From assembly GCA_002633085.1 (NCBI GenBank), contig NSIV01000005.1, positions 62,001 to 126,000 on the forward strand: a stretch of DNA of 64,000 bases. Direction: 5' to 3'. This DNA comes from Curvibacter sp. PD_MW3 (lineage in GTDB: Bacteria; Pseudomonadota; Gammaproteobacteria; Burkholderiales; Burkholderiaceae_C). Below, piece after piece: positions 56,892 through 64,000 of the stretch (its first letter is position 1; each line of letters starts with the position of its first letter). A program made the translations under genes and the position numbers. The notes below the pieces were generated by a model. That model saw only the letters and a list, made by a program, of their open reading frames with translations. It did no database searches and was not told where the DNA came from.

Positions 56892-57359
56892 TTAATCTGC
56901 TTTGAAGCCGTTCTGGCGCCAGGCCTCGAACACCGTTACTGCGACGGCGTTCGACAGGTTGAGGCTGCGCTGACCAGCGCGCATCGGCAGCTTCAGCAGC
57001 TGCGCGGGCGCGAACGCGCCGCGCACGGCTTCTGACAGGCCGCGCGTCTCGGCGCCAAACACCAACCAGTCGCCGGGTTCGAAATGCACGTCATGCACCC
57101 CGCGCGTGCCACGTGTGGTGAGGGCGAACATGCGCTCCGGTCGCGGCTGCTCACTGGCGAGGAAAGCATCCCAGCTGGCGTGGCGCTTGGTGGTGGCGTA
57201 CTCGTGGTAGTCCAGCCCGGCGCGGCGCATGTGCTTGTCGTCCATCGAAAAACCCAGCGGTTCGATCAGGTGCAGGATGCAGCCGGTGTTGGCGGCCAGG
57301 CGGATGACGTTGCCGGTGTTGGGCGGGATCTCGGGTTCGACCAGGACGATATGGAACAT
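56892..57359 (-). CDS. trmL: tRNA (cytidine(34)-2'-O)-methyltransferase
   Basis: MFHIVLVEPEIPPNTGNVIRLAANTGCILHLIEPLGF; SPOUT C-terminus RSLNLSNAVAVTVFEAWRQ. Confidence 0.94.
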   Translation of the reverse strand: MFHIVLVEPEIPPNTGNVIRLAANTGCILHLIEPLGFSMDDKHMRRAGLDYHEYATTKRHASWDAFLASEQPRPERMFALTTRGTRGVHDVHFEPGDWLVFGAETRGLSEAVRGAFAPAQLLKLPMRAGQRSLNLSNAVAVTVFEAWRQNGFKAD

Positions 57360-57387
57360 ACGCCTATTGTCGCTGGCGTTCTTTATT

Positions 57388-58083
57388 TCATTCAGTACGC
57401 GCCAACACCAGCCCGGTGATGTGGGCAGCACCGGCATCGCGCAGGGCTTGCGCCGCAGCGAACAACGAAGCGCCGCTGGTCATGACGTCGTCAACCAGCA
57501 CCACACGCTTGCCACGCACATCGGTCTGGCGCAGCGGGTCGACGGCAAAGGCGCCTTTGACGTTGCGCAGGCGCTCGGCGCGTGGCAGCGAACTTTGCGG
57601 CGGCGTGTCACGGATGCGCAGCAGCAGATCCGGGCGGGCTTTGGCCGGTGCCAGGTGGCGAGCCAGTTCCAGGGCCTGGTTGTAGCCGCGCTGTTGCAGG
57701 CGCTGGCGCGACAGCGGCACGGGCAGGACCAGTTCGGCGGCCTCCAGTGCCGGTTCGACCCAGGGCATGCTGCGCAACAGCCTGGCCAGGGAGGCGGACC
57801 AGCCCGGCATGTCGCCGAATTTGTAGCGCGCGATCAGTTCGCTCCAGGGATAGGCATAGCCGACGGCGGCGAGGCAGGCATCGAGTGGCGGTGGTGACTT
57901 GAGGCAAGCGCCGCAGCGGCTGAGGCCGGCCGGCAGCGGCAGGGCGCAGGTCTGGCAGCGCGGTTGTGGCTGAGCGAAACGGGTCACGCAGCTGTTGCAC
58001 ACCGGCTGGGCCGGCCAGGCATGACAGACCGTGCACTGGCTGGGGAGCGCACTGGACACGGTGTCGAACAGGCGGCGGAACAT
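57388..58083 (-). CDS. ComF-family phosphoribosyltransferase-like protein
   Basis: N-terminal Cys pairs and VVLVDDVMTSGASLFAAAQAL PRPP motif. Confidence 0.93.
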   Translation of the reverse strand: MFRRLFDTVSSALPSQCTVCHAWPAQPVCNSCVTRFAQPQPRCQTCALPLPAGLSRCGACLKSPPPLDACLAAVGYAYPWSELIARYKFGDMPGWSASLARLLRSMPWVEPALEAAELVLPVPLSRQRLQQRGYNQALELARHLAPAKARPDLLLRIRDTPPQSSLPRAERLRNVKGAFAVDPLRQTDVRGKRVVLVDDVMTSGASLFAAAQALRDAGAAHITGLVLARTE

Positions 58084-58118
58084 GGAGTCAATATACTCGT
58101 GACGCTATTGACCCGACC

Positions 58119-59027
58119 ATGACCACCGAACGCCCTCCCACCATCGATCCCCTGGCTGCTGCACGCTGGCAGCGGTTGCCGCTGCCCACCTCGCCCTGGC
58201 TGCACGAGGAAGTGGTGCGACGCATGGAAGAGCGGCTGGCCTGGATCATGCGGCAACCGCAGACCTGGGTGCACTGGGAGCCGCTGCGTGGTGGCCTGCA
58301 GGCGCAGGCGCTGCTGCAGCGCCGTTACCCGGGTTCAGAGTGTTTTCTGGCTCTGTCCCACAAAGATATTGCGCAAGATGCTATCAAAAAAATAGCTAAA
58401 CCGTGGTGGCATCCGGCGCGCTGGCGCGGCGGGCTGCGCTACGGGGCGGTGCCGCCGCGCGGGGCGGCACAGATGCTGTGGGCCAATATGGCGCTGCACA
58501 TGGCGGCCGATCCGCAGGCGCTGCTGGCGCGCTGGCATGAGGCGCTGGCGGTCGATGGTTTCCTGATGTTCTCCTGCCTCGGGCCCGATACGCTGCGCGA
58601 GTTGCGTACGCTTTACCAAGCACTGGGCTGGCCGGCACCGTCGCATGAATTCACCGACATGCATGACTGGGGCGACATGCTGGTGCAGGCCGGTTTTGCC
58701 GAGCCGGTGATGGACATGGAGCGCATTGAGCTGACGTTCGAGACACCGCAGCGCCTGCTGCAGGAGTTGCGCGAACTGGGGCGCAACCTGCACCCGCAAC
58801 GTTTTGCTGGCCTGCGCGGTCGCGGCTGGCGCGAGCGGCTGGAGGCGGCCCTGATGCAACTGGCCGACCCGGCGCAGGACGGACGGCTGAAGCTGACCTT
58901 CGAGATCATCTACGGCCATGCCTTCAAGCCGCAGCCGCGCATTCCGGTGGCGGCAGAGACGGCATTGTCGCTGGAAGAAATGCGGCAGACATTGCGTCAG
59001 CGCAAACCCAAAGAGCCGAGTCTTTGA
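58119..59027 (+). CDS. BioC-like SAM methyltransferase-family protein
   Basis: LAWIMRQPQTWVHWEPLRGG, HEALAVDGFLMFSCLGPDTLRELRTLYQALGWPAPSHEFTDMHDWGDMLVQAGFAEPVMDMERI. Confidence 0.85.
   Translation: MTTERPPTIDPLAAARWQRLPLPTSPWLHEEVVRRMEERLAWIMRQPQTWVHWEPLRGGLQAQALLQRRYPGSECFLALSHKDIAQDAIKKIAKPWWHPARWRGGLRYGAVPPRGAAQMLWANMALHMAADPQALLARWHEALAVDGFLMFSCLGPDTLRELRTLYQALGWPAPSHEFTDMHDWGDMLVQAGFAEPVMDMERIELTFETPQRLLQELRELGRNLHPQRFAGLRGRGWRERLEAALMQLADPAQDGRLKLTFEIIYGHAFKPQPRIPVAAETALSLEEMRQTLRQRKPKEPSL
58380..58396. repeat. AT-rich mini-palindrome GCTAT-CAAAAAA-ATAGC inside a CDS
   Basis: gctatcaaaaaaatagc, encoding in-frame AIKKIA. Confidence 0.6.
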
Positions 59028-59209
59028 TCGAGATCAACACCTGCCGGTTGACGCAAAACGCTGGGCTACAATAAGTAGTTGCTGAAATTAGGTTTTCAAC
59101 GGGTGCTTTGCTGCCTGCTGTTTATTGGTAGCGGTCGCATGGGCCAAAAAGCCGCATGTCCGGCAAGCCTGGGCAGTCTTGGATTAATTAAGACATTGAA
59201 GAAGTGAAC

Positions 59210-60388
59210 ATGATGAAGAGCATTTCTAATAAATTGACTTCACTGCTGCTCGCGGCAAGTGCATGGGCTGGCACGGCAGCATTCACGGTGGCTCATGCTG
59301 TCAATGACCTGCCCGGCGGCCCGGCTGTCAATCAGCTGAACCTCCACCCCCCGGCAACCAAAATCGCTGAAGAGCTGCACTGGCTGCACTGGTTCATGCT
59401 GATTCTGTGCGCCGTGATTTTTGTCGCTGTGTTCAGCGTCATGTTCTATTCCATCTGGAAGCACCGCAAGTCGGTGGGCCACAAGGCTGCCAACTTCCAT
59501 GAGTCCGTGACGGTCGAAATCGTCTGGACCATCGTTCCCTTCATCATCGTGATCCTGATGGCGCTGCCGGCGACCAAGATGGTGGTGGCCATGAAGGACA
59601 CCAGCAACGCCGACCTGACCATCAAGGCCACGGGTTACCAGTGGAAATGGGGTTACGACTACCTCAAGGGCGAGGGCGAGGGCATCGGCTTCCTGTCTAC
59701 CCTGGATGCGTCCCATCGCGCGATGTCCGAGTCGGGCAAGCCGCCGGCCACCGACAACTACCTGCTGAAGGTCGACAACCCGCTGGTGGTGCCGGTGGGC
59801 AAGAAGGTGCGCATCATCACCACCGCCAACGACGTGATCCACGCCTTCATGGTGCCGGCCTTCGGTATCAAGCAGGATGCCATCCCCGGTTTCGTGCGCG
59901 ACACCTGGTTCCGCGCCGAGAAGACCGGCGACTTCTATGGCCAGTGTGCCGAGCTGTGCGGCAAGGAACACGCCTACATGCCCATCCACGTGAAGGTGCT
60001 GTCGGCTGAAGACTACTCCAAGTGGGTGGACGGTGAGAAGAAGAAGCTGGCCGCTAAGGCGGATGATCCGAACAAGGTCTGGACACTGGACGATCTGGCC
60101 AAGCGTGGCGAGAAGGTCTACGCTGCCAACTGCGCCGCCTGCCACCAGGCCAACGGCAAGGGCGCTGGCCCGATCAAGCCGCTGGATGGCGCCGCTGTGG
60201 TGCTGGACGAAGACAAGAGCAAGCAGATCGCTGTGCTGCTCAATGGTCAGAACAACGGCACCATGCCTTCTTGGAAGCAGCTCAGCGACACCGAGATCGC
60301 TGCTGTGATCACCTACACCAAGAACAACTGGTCCAACAAGACCGGCCAGCTGGTTCAGCCGGCTGATGTCAAGACTGCTCGCAAATAA
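59210..60388 (+). CDS. coxB: cytochrome c oxidase subunit II with C-terminal cytochrome c domain (caa3-like)
   Basis: CuA motif [14 protein letters not shown] plus CAACH haem motif. Confidence 0.96.
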   Translation: MMKSISNKLTSLLLAASAWAGTAAFTVAHAVNDLPGGPAVNQLNLHPPATKIAEELHWLHWFMLILCAVIFVAVFSVMFYSIWKHRKSVGHKAANFHESVTVEIVWTIVPFIIVILMALPATKMVVAMKDTSNADLTIKATGYQWKWGYDYLKGEGEGIGFLSTLDASHRAMSESGKPPATDNYLLKVDNPLVVPVGKKVRIITTANDVIHAFMVPAFGIKQDAIPGFVRDTWFRAEKTGDFYGQCAELCGKEHAYMPIHVKVLSAEDYSKWVDGEKKKLAAKADDPNKVWTLDDLAKRGEKVYAANCAACHQANGKGAGPIKPLDGAAVVLDEDKSKQIAVLLNGQNNGTMPSWKQLSDTEIAAVITYTKNNWSNKTGQLVQPADVKTARK

Positions 60389-60429
60389 CCAGTCGTCACA
60401 CGCATAGAAGTATTGAGAAGGAAATCAGG

Positions 60430-62046
60430 ATGAGTGCCGTTCTAGACCATCACGATCACGCCCATGACGACCATCACCACGCCCCCACGGGCTGGCGTCG
60501 CTGGGTCTTTGCGACCAACCACAAGGACATCGGTACGCTGTACCTGCTGTTCAGCTTCACCATGCTGATGATCGGCGGCATTCTGGCGCTGCTGATCCGT
60601 GCCGAGCTGTTCCAGCCCGGCCTGCAGGTGGTGAACCCTGAGCTGTTCAACCAGCTCACGACCATGCACGGTCTGATCATGGTGTTCGGCGCCATCATGC
60701 CGGCCTTCGTCGGCTTCGCCAACTGGATGATTCCGCTGCAGATCGGCGCCTCCGACATGGCGTTTGCCCGCATGAACAACTTTAGCTTCTGGCTGTTGAT
60801 TCCTGCCGGTGTCATGCTGGCCGGTTCGTTCTTCATGCCGGGTGGCGCACCTGCCGCCGGCTGGACGCTCTACGCGCCGCTGACCCTGCAGATGGGCCCC
60901 TCGATGGACGCCGGCATTTTTGCCATGCACATCATGGGTGCCAGCTCGATCATGGGTTCGATCAACATCATCGTGACGATCCTGAACATGCGCGCACCCG
61001 GCATGACGCTGATGAAGATGCCGATGTTCTGCTGGACCTGGCTGATCACGGCCTACCTGCTGATCGCCGTGATGCCGGTGCTGGCTGGTGCCATCACCAT
61101 GACGCTGACGGACCGCCATTTCGGCACCAGCTTCTTCAACCCCGCCGGTGGCGGTGATCCGGTGATGTACCAGCACATCTTCTGGTTCTTCGGTCATCCC
61201 GAGGTGTACATCATGATCTTGCCGGCCTTCGGCATCATCAGCCAGATCGTGCCGGCTTTTGCCCGCAAGAAGCTGTTCGGCTACGCCTCCATGGTGTATG
61301 CCACGTCTTCGATCGCCATCCTGTCCTTCATCGTGTGGGCGCACCACATGTTCACCACCGGCATGCCGGTGACAGGCCAGCTGTTCTTCATGTACGCCAC
61401 CATGCTGATTGCGGTGCCGACGGCCGTGAAGATCTTCAACTGGCTGGCCACCATGTGGCGCGGTTCGATGACGTTCGAGACCCCGATGCTGTTTGCCATC
61501 GGCTTCATCTTCGTGTTCACCATGGGCGGCTTCACCGGCCTGATCCCGGCCGTGGCCCCGATCGACATCCAGATCCAGGACACCTACTACATCGTGGCCC
61601 ACTTCCACTACGTGCTGGTGGCCGGCTCGCTGTTCACCCTGTTCGCCGGTTTCTACTACTGGAGCCCGAAGTGGACCGGTGTCATGTACAACGAAACGCG
61701 CGGCAAGATCCACTTCTGGTGGTCGCTGATTTCGTTCAACATCACCTTCTTCCCGATGCACTTCCTGGGTCTGGCCGGCATGCCGCGTCGTTATGCCGAC
61801 TACCCGATGCAGTTCGCTGACTTCAATGCCATCGCCTCCGTAGGTGCCTTCGGTTTTGGTCTGGCGCAGGTCTACTTCTTCCTGTTCGTCGTGGTTCCGA
61901 CCATGCGCGGCAAGGGTGAGAAGGCTGCCCAGAAGCCTTGGGAAGCCGCAGAAGGCCTCGAGTGGGAAGTGCCGTCGCCGGCCCCGTTCCATACCTTCGA
62001 GAACCCTCCGAAGCTGGATGCCACGGCAACCCGCGTGATCGGCTGA
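60430..62046 (+). CDS. ctaD: cytochrome c oxidase subunit I
   Basis: [49 protein letters not shown]. Confidence 0.98.
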   Translation: MSAVLDHHDHAHDDHHHAPTGWRRWVFATNHKDIGTLYLLFSFTMLMIGGILALLIRAELFQPGLQVVNPELFNQLTTMHGLIMVFGAIMPAFVGFANWMIPLQIGASDMAFARMNNFSFWLLIPAGVMLAGSFFMPGGAPAAGWTLYAPLTLQMGPSMDAGIFAMHIMGASSIMGSINIIVTILNMRAPGMTLMKMPMFCWTWLITAYLLIAVMPVLAGAITMTLTDRHFGTSFFNPAGGGDPVMYQHIFWFFGHPEVYIMILPAFGIISQIVPAFARKKLFGYASMVYATSSIAILSFIVWAHHMFTTGMPVTGQLFFMYATMLIAVPTAVKIFNWLATMWRGSMTFETPMLFAIGFIFVFTMGGFTGLIPAVAPIDIQIQDTYYIVAHFHYVLVAGSLFTLFAGFYYWSPKWTGVMYNETRGKIHFWWSLISFNITFFPMHFLGLAGMPRRYADYPMQFADFNAIASVGAFGFGLAQVYFFLFVVVPTMRGKGEKAAQKPWEAAEGLEWEVPSPAPFHTFENPPKLDATATRVIG

Positions 62047-62070
62047 TCGAAATCGTCTGGAGCGCAAGCC

Positions 62071-62184
62071 ATGAAATCGCAAGAGCAAAAGAAAGCCAAT
62101 CTCAAGATGGCACTGATTCTGGTGTCGGTGGTGCTGGTGTTCTTCTTCGGTTTCATGGCCAAGATGGTCCTGCTCGGCAAGTAA
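62071..62184 (+). CDS. 37-aa single-TM cytochrome oxidase-associated small protein
   Basis: MKSQEQKKANLKMALILVSVVLVFFFGFMAKMVLLGK, between ctaD and ctaG, below the ORF-track cutoff. Confidence 0.75.
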   Translation: MKSQEQKKANLKMALILVSVVLVFFFGFMAKMVLLGK

Positions 62185-62193
62185 GCAGCCAAC

Positions 62194-62802
62194 ATGAGCT
62201 TGCGGACCGAAAACGTCAAGATGGTGGGCAAGCTGGTCGTGGTAGCGGCCGGCATGTTCGGCTTCGGCTACGCCCTGGTCCCCATTTACAAGCATCTCTG
62301 CGAGGCCTTGGGCATCAACATCCTGGCGCTCGGCGAACGCGAAATGCGGGGTGGCCGTGCCAGCTTGCCTGCGAATACGCAGGTCGACATGAGCCGCACC
62401 ATCACGGTGGAGTTTGATGCCAATGCGCGTGGGCCCTGGAGTTTTCACCCGGCCAAGCGTTCGCTTCAGGTGCATCCTGGCGAGGTGGCGACCGTGATGT
62501 ACGAATTCCAGAACGTGCAGGACCGCCGCATGTCGGCGCAAGCCATTCCGAGCTATGCGCCGCGGCAGGCCTCGGCCCATTTCAACAAGCTGGAGTGCTT
62601 CTGCTTCAACGAGTACACGTTGGAGCCTGGTGAGAAGAAGGAATGGCCGGTTGCCTTTGTGATCGATCCCAAGCTGTCGAAGGACGTGACCACCATCACC
62701 TTGTCCTACACTTTCTTTGAAGTGGGCAGCAAGACGCCGCCAGCGCCCGGGTCGACCCCTGGCAAGACCGTGGCCCGTCTGTCATCTGGAGCTGGGGCAT
62801 GA
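62194..62802 (+). CDS. ctaG: cytochrome c oxidase assembly protein CtaG/Cox11
   Basis: FGYALVPIYKHLCEALGIN; KLECFCFNEYTLEPGEKKEWPVAFVIDPKL. Confidence 0.97.
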   Translation: MSLRTENVKMVGKLVVVAAGMFGFGYALVPIYKHLCEALGINILALGEREMRGGRASLPANTQVDMSRTITVEFDANARGPWSFHPAKRSLQVHPGEVATVMYEFQNVQDRRMSAQAIPSYAPRQASAHFNKLECFCFNEYTLEPGEKKEWPVAFVIDPKLSKDVTTITLSYTFFEVGSKTPPAPGSTPGKTVARLSSGAGA

Positions 62803-63020
62803 GCCAGACTCCCTCTGGCAAGAGCAGCATGCCCAAGGGTTCGTTCTGGCACACGGTCAAGGCCGTGGCTTGGTCGTTTATTGGTGTTCGCAAGAACAGC
62901 AGTTTTCAGGAAGACATTGGTCGCCTGAACCCCTTTCACATCATCGTGGTGGGAATTGTTGGGGCGTTGATTTTTGTAGTGAGTTTGATTGCATTGGTGA
63001 ACTGGGTCGTGGCCAAGTGA
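62799..63020 (+). CDS. DUF2970-type membrane protein
   Basis: SFWHTVKAVAWSFIGVRKNSSFQEDIGRLNPFHIIVVGIVGALIFVVSLIALVNWVV. Confidence 0.85.
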   Translation: MSQTPSGKSSMPKGSFWHTVKAVAWSFIGVRKNSSFQEDIGRLNPFHIIVVGIVGALIFVVSLIALVNWVVAK

Positions 63021-63073
63021 GCCCGACCCGTTGATCGGAAAAATTGAAGAGAACCGGAAGGAATGGAGCAAAA

Positions 63074-63955
63074 ATGAGTTCGACAACACACGGCGGCACC
63101 CCGTATTACTTCGTGCCCGGCCCCTCACGCCATCCTGTCATGGCTGCGATCGGCCTGTTCTTCGTCATCCTGGGCGCCGGTCAATGGGTCAATGGCGCAG
63201 AGTGGGGCAAGTACTCCCTGTTCGCCGGCATGGCCTGGTGGCTGGTGGTGCTTTACCAATGGTTCCGCGATGCCGTGTCCGAGAGCGAAGGCGGTCAGTA
63301 CGGTCACAAGATCGATCTGTCCTACCGCTGGAGCATGACCTGGTTCATCTTCTCCGAAGTCATGTTCTTCGGTGCTTTCTTCACCGCCCTGTGGTGGGCA
63401 CGTGCCCATTCGGTGCCGGCGCTGGGCAGCCTGGACAACGCCTTGCTCTGGCCTGACTTCAAGGCGGTCTGGCCGAGTTTGGCTGCCGGCGTGACGGCTT
63501 CGCCGGCCGGTATCGTCGAGCCCTTCCAGACAATGGGCCCGTTCTGGCTGCCGACCATCAATACCGCCCTGCTGCTGAGCTCCGGTGTGACGCTCACCAT
63601 CGCCCACCACGCCCTGCGTGACGGCAACCGCAGCAAGACCATCGGCTTCATGTGGATCACCGTGCTGCTGGGCATCACCTTCCTGTTCGTGCAGGGCTAC
63701 GAGTACGCACACGCCTACAGCGAGCTGAACCTCAAGCTGACGTCCGGCATCTATGGCTCGACCTTCTTCATGCTGACCGGTTTCCACGGTTTCCACGTGC
63801 TGGTTGGCATGCTGATGCTGTTGTTCATCACCCTGCGTCTGCAAAAAGGCCACTTCACGGCTGAGCGCCACTTCGGCTTCGAAGGTGCGGCCTGGTACTG
63901 GCACTTTGTGGACGTGGTGTGGCTCGGCCTGTACATCCTCGTCTACTGGATGTAA
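63074..63955 (+). CDS. ctaE: cytochrome c oxidase subunit III
   Basis: YYFVPGPSRHPVMAAIGLFFVILGAGQWVNG; GFHGFHVLVGMLMLLFITLRL; HFVDVVWLGLYILVYW. Confidence 0.97.
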   Translation: MSSTTHGGTPYYFVPGPSRHPVMAAIGLFFVILGAGQWVNGAEWGKYSLFAGMAWWLVVLYQWFRDAVSESEGGQYGHKIDLSYRWSMTWFIFSEVMFFGAFFTALWWARAHSVPALGSLDNALLWPDFKAVWPSLAAGVTASPAGIVEPFQTMGPFWLPTINTALLLSSGVTLTIAHHALRDGNRSKTIGFMWITVLLGITFLFVQGYEYAHAYSELNLKLTSGIYGSTFFMLTGFHGFHVLVGMLMLLFITLRLQKGHFTAERHFGFEGAAWYWHFVDVVWLGLYILVYWM

Positions 63956-64000
63956 AGGGCTACTGCGCGGGCGCATTGCGTCGTTGGGCGGTGCTCGGAA

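Noticed and set aside
59048-59072. TTGACG...TACAAT promoter upstream of coxB
   Set aside because: Spacer is only 13 nt, too short for a canonical sigma-70 promoter.
1-64000. CRISPR arrays, integrases, transposases, prophage genes
   Set aside because: No regularly spaced repeats and no recognisable recombinase, transposase or phage structural genes were seen.

Overview
GC-rich betaproteobacterial chromosomal segment, probably Comamonadaceae-like (family assignment is inference). It looks like ordinary chromosome with no intact transposase, prophage, CRISPR array or rRNA. Main blocks, start to end: (i) partial AraC regulator, SAM methyltransferase, SQR-like flavoprotein, NCS2 permease, queC, SbmA/BacA-like ABC transporter, TlpA thioredoxin and an FNR-like regulator; (ii) a Calvin-cycle region with form II RuBisCO (cbbM), cbbR, cbbY, fbp, phosphoribulokinase and phosphoglycolate phosphatase; (iii) a Sox thiosulfate-oxidation cluster (ArsR-type soxR, soxCDYZAXB) flanked by a CsoR-family regulator, a small c-type cytochrome and a periplasmic DsrE-like protein; (iv) tRNA-Arg(CCT), VWA/MoxR pair, cytochrome c4-like protein, IclR-pcaIJ-pcaF; (v) a 37.6-53 kb catabolic region (two beta-hydroxyacid dehydrogenases, amidohydrolase, Bug-type binding proteins, maleylacetate reductase, hydroxyquinol 1,2-dioxygenase, LysR, sugar-type ABC importer, YciI/Dabb/NTF2-like small proteins, FMN reductase); (vi) KefC-like antiporter, orphan ParA, trmL, comF, and an aa3/caa3 cytochrome oxidase operon. 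Best leads: a perfect 20-bp palindrome that swallows the 5' acceptor strand of the tRNA-Arg gene and coincides with an acceptor mismatch; recurring GCGGAA/GTCCGC operator-like motifs tying together the two halves of the hydroxyquinol-linked catabolic region; recurrent AT-rich mini-palindromes overlapping gene ends; an FNR-like regulator lacking one Fe-S cysteine; a SqrR/BigR-type dyad in front of the sox cluster; and an orphan lower-GC P-loop-like gene. All comparisons to known families are from memory; no searches were run.
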